DNA from: Achromobacter insolitus
GTDB taxonomy: Bacteria > Pseudomonadota > Gammaproteobacteria > Burkholderiales > Burkholderiaceae_B
DNA length: 64,000 nt
NCBI RefSeq assembly: GCF_002209555.1
Contig: NZ_NJIF01000001.1
Coordinates: 434,001 to 498,000, forward strand
Reading direction: 5' to 3'
The translations under genes were made by a program, and so were the position numbers. Below, piece after piece: positions 1 to 7,896 of this stretch; position 1 is the stretch's first letter, and every line of letters begins with the position of its first letter. Below the pieces are notes generated by a model. It was not told the origin of the DNA and did not search any database. It saw only the letters and a program-made list of their open reading frames with translations.

Positions 1-2838
1 CGCGAAAGCCGTTTCGATCAGGGCCTTCTGCTGCTCCTGGTGCTTGGCCAGGTAGCCCACGGCCGGCGATGCCGACGCGGCGCGGCCGGCATAGCCCAGC
101 TTCTGGCCTTCGACCATGTTTTCGTACACATGATGCTGAACGTAGAACCAGGCACCCTGGTTCTGCGGTTCGTCCTGAACCCAGATCACTTCGGTTGCCT
201 TCGGGTACTTGCGCAGCTCCGCTTCGAACGACTTGTGCGCGAAGGGATACAGCTGCTCGACGCGGATGATGGCGACATTGTCGGCACCACGCTCGCGGCG
301 GGCGTTGACCAGATCGTAGTAGACCTTGCCCGAGCAAGCCAGCACGCGCTTGACCTTGGCGGCGTCGATCGTGTCGTCCACTTCGCCGATCACGGGACGG
401 AAGCTGCCGCCGGCCAGATCGGTCAGCGGAGAGCCGGCATCCTTGTTGCGCAGCAGCGACTTGGGCGTGAACAGCACCAGGGGCTTGCGGAACGGACGGA
501 TCATCTGGCGACGCAGCACGTGGAAGATCTGCGAGGCCGAAGTCGGCTGCACCACTTGCATGTTGTTGTCGGCGCACAGCTGCAGGAAACGCTCGATGCG
601 GCCCGACGAGTGCTCGGGGCCCTGGCCTTCGTAGCCGTGCGGCAGCATCAGGGTCAAGCCCGACTGGCGGCCCCACTTGGCTTCGCCGGAGCTGATGAAC
701 TGGTCGATCACGACCTGGGCGCCGTTGACGAAGTCGCCGAACTGGCCTTCCCAGATGGTCAGCGTGTTGGGTTCCGCGCTGGAGTAGCCGTATTCAAAGC
801 CCAGCACAGCCTCTTCGGACAGCACGGAGTCGATGACGGTGAACGGAGCCTGGCCTTCCGAGACGTTCTGCAGCGGAATGTAGGTGCCGTCGTTCCAGCG
901 TTCGCGGTTCTGGTCATGCAGCACGGCGTGGCGGTGCGTGAACGTGCCACGGCCCGAGTCCTGGCCCGTGATGCGGATGGCGTAGCCCGAGGACACCAGG
1001 GTCGCGAAGGCGAGGTGCTCGCCCATGCCCCAGTCCAGGTTCATTTCGCCCTTGGCCATCGTGCGGCGGTCGTTCAGCAGCTTGGCGACCAGCGGGTGCA
1101 CGGTGAAGCCTTCCGGCACGGTGGTGATGCGTTCGCCAATGCGCTTGAGTTCGGCCAGCGGCACGGCGGTGTCGGCCTGGTCGGTCCACTTGGCGCCCAG
1201 GAACGGCGACCAGTCGATGGCGTACTTGCTCTTGTAGTCGGTCAGCACCGGTTCGATGGTGCGCTGGCCGTCTTCCATCAGCTGGCGGTAGTCCTTCACG
1301 AGCTGATCGGCTTCGCCTTCAGCCAGCACGCCTTGCGTGGTCAGCTTGTCGGCGTACAGCTTGCGCGTGCCGGGGTGGTGGCCGATGCGCTTGTACATCA
1401 GGGGCTGCGTCAGCGACGGGGTATCTTGCTCGTTGTGGCCCAGCTTGCGGAAGCAGACGATGTCTACGACCACGTCATGGCGGAATTGCAGGCGGTAGTC
1501 CAGAGCCAGCTTGGTGACGAACACGACGGCTTCGGGATCGTCGCCGTTGACGTGGAACACCGGCGCTTCGATCATCTTGACCACGTCGGTGCAATACAGC
1601 GTCGAACGCGAGTCGCGCGGGTCGGACGTGGTGAAGCCGATCTGGTTGTTGATGACGATATGCAGCGTGCCGCCCGTGCCGTAGCCGCGGGTCTGGGCCA
1701 GGTTGAGGGTTTCCATGACCACGCCTTGGCCGGCAAAGGCCGCGTCACCGTGCACCAGCACCGGCAGCACTTGCTTGCCTTCGGTGTCGCCGCGGCGTTC
1801 CTGGCGAGCGCGCGCGCTGCCTTCGACCACGGGGTTGACGATTTCCAGGTGGGACGGGTTGAACGCGAGCGACAGGTGGACCGGGCCGCCACGGGTGGAC
1901 AGGTCGCTGGAGAAGCCGTTGTGGTACTTCACGTCGCCGTCGGTCAGGCCTTCGGCGTGCTTGCCTTCGAACTCGGCGAACAGATCGCCGGGCATCTTGC
2001 CCATGATGTTCACGAGCAGGTTCAGGCGGCCGCGGTGGGCCATGCCGACCACGATTTCCTGGACGCCGTTTTCGCCGGCGTGGTTCACCACTTCATCCAT
2101 CGAGGCGATGAAGCTTTCGCCGCCTTCCAGCGAGAAGCGCTTCTGGCCGACGTACTTGGTGTGCAGGAAGCGCTCGAGGCCTTCGGACTCGGTCAGTTGC
2201 TGCAGGATGTGGCGCTTTTCTTCGGCCGAGTAGGCGGGCGCGCCCAGGGTGGTTTCCAGGCGTTCCTGGATCCAGCGCTTGGCGGCGGGGTCGGAGATGT
2301 GCGTGAATTCGGCGCCGATGCTGCGGCAGTAGGTGTCGCGCAAGGCCTTCAGGATGTCGCGCAGCGTCATCGTGCTGGCGGTCGTGAAGTAGGTGTTGGT
2401 AGCCGAGTAGGTCTGGTCCAGATCGGCTTCGGTCAGGCCGTAGAAGGCCGGATCGAGTTCGGGAATCGGGGGACGTTCCTGGCGCTTGAGCGGATCCAGG
2501 TCGGCCCAGCGCGAACCCAGCGAGCGGTAGGCGGCGATCAGGGATTGCACCGAGACTTGCTTGGAAGCCACGCTCAGGTCGGGTTCGGCGGCGCGTTGCA
2601 CGAAGGCATTGGCCTTGGCGCGTTGGGCGAACGATTCGACGATGGGAGCGTGGGCCTGGTCGCGAGTGGATTCCTGGCCGTCGGTAGCGGGAGCATGCTG
2701 CAGCTGGTCGAAGTATTCGCGCCAGTTGTCAGGTACCGAACCGGGGTTGTCGAGGTAGGCTTCGTAAAGCTCCTCAACGTAGGGGGCGTTTCCCCCAAAC
2801 AAGTAAGACGTGGATAGGGATTCTATTTCCGAAGACAT
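1..2838 (-). CDS. sucA: 2-oxoglutarate dehydrogenase E1 component (3' end outside window)
   Basis: Thiamine-diphosphate-dependent E1 of the 2-oxoglutarate dehydrogenase complex, which decarboxylates 2-oxoglutarate in the TCA cycle and passes the succinyl group to E2 (SucB). Reading from the ATG at 2838 gives 946 codons with no stop before the window edge. The start MSSEIES leads into the usual SYLFGGN...YVEELYEAYL region of SucA, and a HGDAAFAG motif begins at His363, as expected in the ThDP-binding half. The last visible residues, ALIETAFA, match the extreme C-terminus of this family, so probably only about ten codons are missing. sucB and lpd should lie just beyond position 1, but this cannot be seen. 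The long plus-strand frame over the same region is a codon-bias shadow. Confidence 0.96.
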   Translation of the reverse strand, partial: MSSEIESLSTSYLFGGNAPYVEELYEAYLDNPGSVPDNWREYFDQLQHAPATDGQESTRDQAHAPIVESFAQRAKANAFVQRAAEPDLSVASKQVSVQSLIAAYRSLGSRWADLDPLKRQERPPIPELDPAFYGLTEADLDQTYSATNTYFTTASTMTLRDILKALRDTYCRSIGAEFTHISDPAAKRWIQERLETTLGAPAYSAEEKRHILQQLTESEGLERFLHTKYVGQKRFSLEGGESFIASMDEVVNHAGENGVQEIVVGMAHRGRLNLLVNIMGKMPGDLFAEFEGKHAEGLTDGDVKYHNGFSSDLSTRGGPVHLSLAFNPSHLEIVNPVVEGSARARQERRGDTEGKQVLPVLVHGDAAFAGQGVVMETLNLAQTRGYGTGGTLHIVINNQIGFTTSDPRDSRSTLYCTDVVKMIEAPVFHVNGDDPEAVVFVTKLALDYRLQFRHDVVVDIVCFRKLGHNEQDTPSLTQPLMYKRIGHHPGTRKLYADKLTTQGVLAEGEADQLVKDYRQLMEDGQRTIEPVLTDYKSKYAIDWSPFLGAKWTDQADTAVPLAELKRIGERITTVPEGFTVHPLVAKLLNDRRTMAKGEMNLDWGMGEHLAFATLVSSGYAIRITGQDSGRGTFTHRHAVLHDQNRERWNDGTYIPLQNVSEGQAPFTVIDSVLSEEAVLGFEYGYSSAEPNTLTIWEGQFGDFVNGAQVVIDQFISSGEAKWGRQSGLTLMLPHGYEGQGPEHSSGRIERFLQLCADNNMQVVQPTSASQIFHVLRRQMIRPFRKPLVLFTPKSLLRNKDAGSPLTDLAGGSFRPVIGEVDDTIDAAKVKRVLACSGKVYYDLVNARRERGADNVAIIRVEQLYPFAHKSFEAELRKYPKATEVIWVQDEPQNQGAWFYVQHHVYENMVEGQKLGYAGRAASASPAVGYLAKHQEQQKALIETAFA

Positions 2839-2966
2839 AATCGCTTCACCTTTACGAGTGCTTCACTCGATTACGATGCAGGAAAACCTTCCGCGACACG
2901 GGCTTCCCGTTAAGCGGATAGCAGGGGCAGAAGGCGCGTACAAGCCTTGAAAGCCGTATGTGCAAG

Positions 2967-3017
2967 AGTATAGCCCTTTGAGTTTAAAGCCGTCTTCTTG
3001 CGTTTGCGTGACGCAAA
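2967..3017 (-). promoter_or_regulatory. Candidate sucA promoter and operator dyad
   Basis: The 329-base gap 2839-3167 between acdR and sucA holds no credible gene. Reading toward sucA, a TATACT -10-like hexamer lies at 2972-2967; no good -35 hexamer precedes it. About 30 bases upstream is a perfect inverted repeat, TTTGCG-TGA-CGCAAA (3003-3017). A dyad just upstream of a -10 is typical of an activator-dependent promoter. The leader to the sucA ATG would be about 120 bases. Inference from sequence only. Confidence 0.35.
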
Positions 3018-3167
3018 AGCGCATTCGGAATGCCGTCATGCAGCATTGGAATGTCCAGCCAACCCCTTCCATTGCGCCGTCTACACGCCAGCAATTTCCG
3101 CCATCCCAAAATGCCGCAACGCATCATTTTCGAGCACCGCAATGGCAGTGTTGCGCATTAGCCTCGT

Positions 3168-3638
3168 TCACACCGGCAGTTCGGTCGTCGACAGGATCTC
3201 TTTCAGGACGAAAAAGGTGCGAATCTGGCGGACACCGGGCAGCTTGATGATCTCGCCCGCGTGCAGCTTGTTGAAGCGCTCCAGGTCCCGGATGCGCAGC
3301 ATCAGGAAGTAGTCGAATTCACCCGCGACCAGATGGCACTCGAGGCAACCGCTGATGCCGCGCGCCGCGGCCTCGAAATCCGTGAAGGATTCGGGCGTGG
3401 AACGGTCCAGCACCACCCCCACGATGACGAGCGTGGACATATCCACCTCGGCGGGTTCGAGCAGCGCGACAGTCTTGCGGATGATGCCCTCGGCCCTGAG
3501 CTTTTCCACGCGGCGCAGACAGGCGGCCGGGCTCAGGTGGACGCGCGTGCTCAGTTCCAGGTTCGTGATCTGGGCGTCCTGCTGCAAGAAGCGCAGGATC
3601 TGGCGATCGATGCGGTCCAGGCCGGAAATCGCTGGCAT
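3168..3638 (-). CDS. acdR: Lrp/AsnC-family regulator, divergent from acdS
   Basis: Lrp/AsnC-type transcriptional regulator of 156 residues, the usual family length. The N-terminal 60 residues form the winged HTH (LDRIDRQILRFLQQDAQITN, then LSTRVHLSPAACLRRVEKL with the recognition helix). The C-terminal RAM domain follows, with a CLECHLVAGEFDYFLMLR stretch as in other Lrp proteins. The gene is divergent from the ACC deaminase gene across a 182-base AT-rich spacer. In other proteobacteria the Lrp-like AcdR activates acdS when ACC is present, so the symbol is given by position and family. Lrp proteins commonly bind such AT-rich divergent spacers, and autoregulation is plausible. Confidence 0.85.
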   Translation of the reverse strand: MPAISGLDRIDRQILRFLQQDAQITNLELSTRVHLSPAACLRRVEKLRAEGIIRKTVALLEPAEVDMSTLVIVGVVLDRSTPESFTDFEAAARGISGCLECHLVAGEFDYFLMLRIRDLERFNKLHAGEIIKLPGVRQIRTFFVLKEILSTTELPV

Positions 3639-3749
3639 TTGATATGCCCCTGAAAATTAAATTTCTTTCTTTAATCTTATTGAAAAATATTAAATAGAAC
3701 CAAAGAAAATTATTCAACTATTTCACTTTCAAATCAAAAAAATACGCAA

Positions 3750-3779
3750 TTGACGATAAATCCGTGGGCTTTCTATGAT
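3750..3779 (+). promoter_or_regulatory. acdS promoter
   Basis: A sigma70-like promoter reads toward acdS: TTGACG at 3750-3755, an 18-base spacer and TATGAT at 3774-3779. The ribosome binding site AGGAGA (3808-3813) sits seven bases before the acdS ATG. The upstream part of the spacer (3639-3749) is strikingly AT-rich for this genome, which suits Lrp-type binding. Confidence 0.6.
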
Positions 3780-3820
3780 TTTTCCATCCGCGCCATCCGG
3801 CCGGCACAGGAGAGCCCCCT

Positions 3821-4837
3821 ATGGATCTGCAACGATTTCCACGCCATCGCCTGACTTTCGGCGACACCCCCATCGAAAAACTCGAACGCCTGTCCGCGCA
3901 CCTGGGCGGCAAGGTCGAGATCTACGCCAAGCGTGAAGACTGCAACAGCGGCTTGGCGTTTGGCGGCAACAAACTGCGCAAGCTCGAATACCTGATCCCG
4001 CAGGCGCTGGAACAAGGTTGCGACACGCTGGTCACCATCGGCGGCATCCAGTCGAACCACACACGCATGGTCGCCGCCGTGGCCGCAAAGCTGGGGCTGG
4101 CCTGCGTGCTGGTGCAGGAAAACTGGGTGGACTATTCGGACGCCGTCTATGACCGGGTGGGCAACATCATGATGAGCCGCCTGATGGGCGCCGACGTGCG
4201 CCTGGTGGACCAGGGTTTCGACATCGGCTTTCGGCGCAGCTGGGAGGAAGCCCTGGAGGACGTCAGGAAACGCGGCGGCAAGCCCTATGCGATTCCGGCA
4301 GGCGCGTCGGACCATGAACTTGGAGGCCTGGGCTATGTGGGCTTCGCCGAGGAGGTTCGGCGCCAGGAGGCAGAGCTGGGATTCAAGTTCGACTATATCG
4401 TCGTGTGCGCGGTCACCGGCAGCACGCAAGCCGGCATGGTGGTGGGGTTCGCGGCCGACGGACGCGCCGACCGCGTGATCGGTATCGACGCATCGGGTAC
4501 GCCCGAACAGACTCGCGCGCAGATCCTGCGCATCGCGCGGCGCACCGCCGACATGGTCGGGCTGGGCAGCGCCATCGAAGAGCGCGATGTGGTGCTGGAC
4601 ACCCGCTATGCCTATCCCGCCTATGGCTTGCCGTCCGCCGAGACCAACGAGGCCATCCGCCTTTGCGCCAGGCTGGAAGGGATGATGACCGACCCGGTCT
4701 ACGAGGGCAAATCCATGCAGGGCATGATGGACATTGTCCGCCGCGGCGAGATTCCCGCCGGCTCGCGAGTGCTGTATGCGCACCTGGGAGGGGTGCCGGC
4801 GATCAACGCCTACAGCTTTCTCTACCGCAACGGATAG
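3821..4837 (+). CDS. acdS: 1-aminocyclopropane-1-carboxylate (ACC) deaminase
   Basis: PLP enzyme that opens the ring of ACC, the plant ethylene precursor, giving 2-oxobutanoate and ammonia. The 338-residue length equals that of characterised ACC deaminases. Lys51 in the GGNK motif is the PLP lysine, Ser78 lies in QSNH, and Tyr294-Glu295 lie in DPVYEGKSM, with Leu322 in YAHLGG. Glu295 and Leu322 separate true ACC deaminases from the related D-cysteine desulfhydrases, so this is the genuine deaminase by residue criteria. The start has AGGAGA seven bases upstream. It is divergently paired with acdR. The enzyme is cytosolic and typical of plant- or soil-associated bacteria. Confidence 0.93.
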   Translation: MDLQRFPRHRLTFGDTPIEKLERLSAHLGGKVEIYAKREDCNSGLAFGGNKLRKLEYLIPQALEQGCDTLVTIGGIQSNHTRMVAAVAAKLGLACVLVQENWVDYSDAVYDRVGNIMMSRLMGADVRLVDQGFDIGFRRSWEEALEDVRKRGGKPYAIPAGASDHELGGLGYVGFAEEVRRQEAELGFKFDYIVVCAVTGSTQAGMVVGFAADGRADRVIGIDASGTPEQTRAQILRIARRTADMVGLGSAIEERDVVLDTRYAYPAYGLPSAETNEAIRLCARLEGMMTDPVYEGKSMQGMMDIVRRGEIPAGSRVLYAHLGGVPAINAYSFLYRNG

Positions 4838-4957
4838 AGGCGCCTACGGCGCCGTGGGCTGGCCTTGCGGCGACCTGCGCTGATGGCAGGTTCCCGCCCA
4901 GCGGCCCGGGGCTTGCCATCCCTGGCGGTCAGCACCCATGATGGATGCAGGAAACGC

Positions 4958-4987
4958 AGCCCAGCCGGCGAATCCGCCGGCTGGGCT
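4958..4987. terminator. Hairpin terminator after acdS
   Basis: A 13-bp perfect stem (AGCCCAGCCGGCG at 4958-4970 with its complement at 4975-4987) closes on a 4-base loop and is followed by only a short TTTA. It lies 120 bases after the acdS stop inside the 328-base gap 4838-5165, which otherwise holds only the upstream region of puuE. Confidence 0.55.
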
Positions 4988-5061
4988 TTACGCGTCGCGT
5001 CACCTTGCCCCGGGTAGCGCTGGGCAAGGCTCAGCCCTTCCCGAAAAATCATGTACATAAG

Positions 5062-5071
5062 TTGTATACAA
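5062..5071. promoter_or_regulatory. TTGTATACAA palindrome upstream of the ureide operon
   Basis: A perfect 10-base palindrome lies 94 bases before puuE, in a locally AT-rich stretch. Sites of this form are commonly bound by GntR-family (FCD) regulators of catabolic operons. No GntR gene adjoins it here, so any regulator would be encoded elsewhere. Inference only. Confidence 0.35.
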
Positions 5072-5165
5072 AACTGAGATTTCCGGCTATGGTGCAGCAC
5101 ATCAGGAAGTCGTCCGCCAACCCACGTCCGGCCGCCGCGCGCCGGCGCACTCCGCCCGCCTGTTC

Positions 5166-6110
5166 ATGACCACCTACGATTCCACGCTCCCCTACCCCCG
5201 CGACCTGGTCGGCTATGGCCGCCGTCCGCCGCATGCGCAATGGCCGGGCCAGGCGCGCATCGCGGTGCAGTTCGTGCTGAATTACGAAGAAGGCGGCGAA
5301 AACAGCGTGCTGCATGGCGATGCCGGATCCGAACAGTTCCTGTCGGAGATGTTCAACCCCGCCAGCTATCCCGAGCGCCATCTCAGCATGGAGAGCATCT
5401 ATGAGTACGGCTCGCGCGCGGGCGTCTGGCGCATCCTGAGGGAGTTTGAAAAGCGCGGCCTGCCGCTGACGGTATTCGGCGTCGGCATGGCCTTGCAGCG
5501 CCATCCCGAACTGAGCGCCGCATTCGTCGAGCTGGGGCACGAGATCGCCTGCCATGGCTGGCGCTGGATCCACTACCAGCACATCGACGAGGCCACGGAA
5601 CGCGAGCACATGCGCCTGGCCATGGACGCGATCACGCAGTTGACTGGCGCTCGTCCGCTGGGCTGGTACACCGGCCGCGACAGCCCCCGCACGCGGCGCC
5701 TGGTCGCTGACTACGGTGGCTTCGAATACGACAGCGACTATTACGGCGACGACCTGCCTTTCTGGATGCGCGTGCAAAAAACGGACGGCAGCGTCGTGCC
5801 GCAACTCATCGTGCCCTACACGCTGGATTGCAACGACATGCGTTTCGCGTTGCCGCAGGGCTATTCGCACGCCGACCCCTTCTTCCAGTACCTGAAGGAC
5901 AGCTTCGATGCGCTCTACGCCGAAGGCGAGGACGCGCCCAAGATGATGAGCATCGGCATGCACTGCCGCTTGCTGGGACGGCCCGGCCGCATCACCGCGC
6001 TGCAGCGCTTTCTTGACCATATCGCCAACCACGATCGCGTCTGGATATGCCGCAGGCTCGATATTGCGCGCCACTGGAAAGCCACGCACCCCTACTCACC
6101 TCAAGCCTGA
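5166..6110 (+). CDS. puuE: Allantoinase, PuuE type
   Basis: Cofactor-independent allantoinase of the polysaccharide-deacetylase fold, hydrolysing allantoin to allantoate in purine catabolism. The protein has 314 residues, typical for PuuE, and starts with the YPRDLVGYGRRPPHAQWPG region and the FVLNYEEGGE signature of this branch. GHEIACHGWRW near residue 130 and GWYTGRDSPRTRRL near residue 165 are deacetylase-fold segments retained in PuuE. It begins the operon puuE-uraD/allC-M20; the next ATG is 11 bases after its stop. The following gene contains the steps just before and just after this one in the pathway. A TTGTATACAA palindrome upstream may control the set. Confidence 0.9.
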   Translation: MTTYDSTLPYPRDLVGYGRRPPHAQWPGQARIAVQFVLNYEEGGENSVLHGDAGSEQFLSEMFNPASYPERHLSMESIYEYGSRAGVWRILREFEKRGLPLTVFGVGMALQRHPELSAAFVELGHEIACHGWRWIHYQHIDEATEREHMRLAMDAITQLTGARPLGWYTGRDSPRTRRLVADYGGFEYDSDYYGDDLPFWMRVQKTDGSVVPQLIVPYTLDCNDMRFALPQGYSHADPFFQYLKDSFDALYAEGEDAPKMMSIGMHCRLLGRPGRITALQRFLDHIANHDRVWICRRLDIARHWKATHPYSPQA

Positions 6111-6121
6111 ACAGGACGGCC

Positions 6122-7891
6122 ATGGCCCATACCCTAGCCCAACTCAATGCAGCGGCGCCCGCGGACGCCGCTGCCATGCTCGACAATCTCTACGGGCACG
6201 CGCCCTGGATCGCCGAGCGCGCGCTTGCCGCCCGGCCGTTCCGCTCCCTGGCCGACCTGGAACAGCGCTTGCGCCAGGCCGTCAGCCAAGCCGACGTGCC
6301 GTCGCGCACGGCGTTGTTGCATGCCCATCCCGAACTCGGCGCCATGCCGGGCACATCCCGGGATCCGGACTCGGCGCGCGAACAGGACCTGGCCGGGCTG
6401 GCGCTAGGCTCGCCCGCCGAACTGACCCGCCTGCAGGAACTGAACACCGCCTACAAAAGCAGGTTCGGCTTCCCCTTCGTGCTCGCGGTGCGCGGCCCGC
6501 GTGGCGCGGGCATGACGCGGCAGCAGGTCATCGACGAATTCATGCGCCGCAAGGACAACCCGCCCGATCTCGAATTCGACGAGGCCATGCAGCAACTGCA
6601 CCGCATCGCCGAACTCCGCCTGCGCGACCGGTTTGGCGGCGAACCCGCCATGGGCAACGACATCTGGGACTGGAGCGAGCAACTGGCCGCCCACAGCGAC
6701 CCGGGCTATGCCGAAAAGGGCCAGTTGACCGTCACCTACCTCACCGAAGCCCACCGCGCCTGCGCCCGGCTGCTGTCGCAGTGGATGCGCGATTGCGGTT
6801 TCGACGAAGTTGGCATCGACGCCGTGGGCAACGTGGTCGGCCGCTATCTGGCCGACCGCCCCGACGCCCTCACGCTAATGACCGGCAGCCATTACGACAC
6901 CGTGCGCAACGCCGGCAGGTACGACGGCCGTTTGGGTATCTTCGTGCCGATGGCCTGCGTGCGCGAACTGCACCGCCAGGGCAAGCGCCTGCCCTATCAC
7001 CTGGAAGTCATCGGCTTCGCGGAAGAAGAAGGCCAGCGCTACCGCGCCACTTTTCTCGGCTCGGGCGCGCTGATCGGCGATTTCAAGCCGGAATGGCTGG
7101 ACCAGCAGGACGCCGACGGCATCAGCATGCGCGACGCGATGGCGCAAGCGGGCTTGCGCAGCGAGGCCATCCCGGGACTGCGCCGCGATCCTTCCCGCTA
7201 CCTGGGCTTCGTCGAGGTCCACATCGAGCAGGGGCCGGTGCTCTACGAGATGGGGCTGCCCCTGGCCGTGGTCACTTCCATCAATGGCTGCGTGCGCTAC
7301 CAGGTCCGGATCAGCGGCCTCGCGTGCCATGCCGGCACCACGCCCATGAACCGCCGCCGCGACGCCGCCACCGCCACCGCCGAACTGGCGCTATACGTTG
7401 AGCGGCGCGCCGCCCGCGATGGCGACTCCGTGGGCACGATGGGCATGTTGGAAGTGCCCGGCGGCTCGATCAACGTGGTTCCGGGCGAATGCCGTTTCAG
7501 CCTCGATCTGCGCGCGCCCAGCGACTCCCAGCGCGATGCGCTGGCGCGAGACGTACTGGCTGAGCTCGAAGCCGTGTGCCAGCGCCGCGGACTGAGCTAC
7601 GCGCTGGAAGAAACCATGCGCGCCGCCGCCGCGCCCAGCGATCCTGCCTGGCAAAAGCGCTGGGAGCGTGCCGTGGATGCGCTGGGCCTGCCCGTGCACT
7701 GCATGCCCAGCGGCGCCGGCCACGACGCCATGAAGCTGCATGAGGTCATGCCCCAGGCCATGCTTTTCGTGCGCGGCCAGAACTCCGGCATCAGCCACAA
7801 CCCGCGCGAATCCACCTCCAGCGACGATATCCAGCTGGCCGTGCTGGCCATGCTGCGCCTGCTCGATGACCTTGCCCAAGAAACCCGATAG
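6122..7891 (+). CDS. Fused OHCU decarboxylase (UraD) and allantoate amidohydrolase
   Basis: Two-domain enzyme of 589 residues. Residues 1 to about 170 are a UraD domain that converts OHCU (2-oxo-4-hydroxy-4-carboxy-5-ureidoimidazoline) to S-allantoin; His68-Pro-Glu70 is the conserved HPE motif. Residues about 178-589 are an M20-family allantoate amidohydrolase with its metal-binding segments in order: GSHYDTV, DGRLG, AEEEG, EVHIEQG and a final ISHNPRE. The fusion supplies the steps on either side of allantoinase, encoded immediately upstream. A longer in-frame extension to 6047 overlaps puuE; the ATG at 6122 is preferred because it opens directly into the UraD helix and avoids the overlap. 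Cytosolic; products lead to ureidoglycine or ureidoglycolate and ammonia. Confidence 0.9.
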   Translation: MAHTLAQLNAAAPADAAAMLDNLYGHAPWIAERALAARPFRSLADLEQRLRQAVSQADVPSRTALLHAHPELGAMPGTSRDPDSAREQDLAGLALGSPAELTRLQELNTAYKSRFGFPFVLAVRGPRGAGMTRQQVIDEFMRRKDNPPDLEFDEAMQQLHRIAELRLRDRFGGEPAMGNDIWDWSEQLAAHSDPGYAEKGQLTVTYLTEAHRACARLLSQWMRDCGFDEVGIDAVGNVVGRYLADRPDALTLMTGSHYDTVRNAGRYDGRLGIFVPMACVRELHRQGKRLPYHLEVIGFAEEEGQRYRATFLGSGALIGDFKPEWLDQQDADGISMRDAMAQAGLRSEAIPGLRRDPSRYLGFVEVHIEQGPVLYEMGLPLAVVTSINGCVRYQVRISGLACHAGTTPMNRRRDAATATAELALYVERRAARDGDSVGTMGMLEVPGGSINVVPGECRFSLDLRAPSDSQRDALARDVLAELEAVCQRRGLSYALEETMRAAAAPSDPAWQKRWERAVDALGLPVHCMPSGAGHDAMKLHEVMPQAMLFVRGQNSGISHNPRESTSSDDIQLAVLAMLRLLDDLAQETR

Positions 7892-7896
7892 CGACC

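Noticed and set aside
40..2817. Plus-strand open frame of 925 codons over sucA
   Set aside because: It is exactly antisense to sucA, which has full family signatures. Long antisense frames are a normal effect of strong third-position GC bias.
2839..3167. Possible small genes in the acdR-sucA gap
   Set aside because: Short frames on both strands have no ribosome site and no recognisable product; the dyad and -10 explain the region better.
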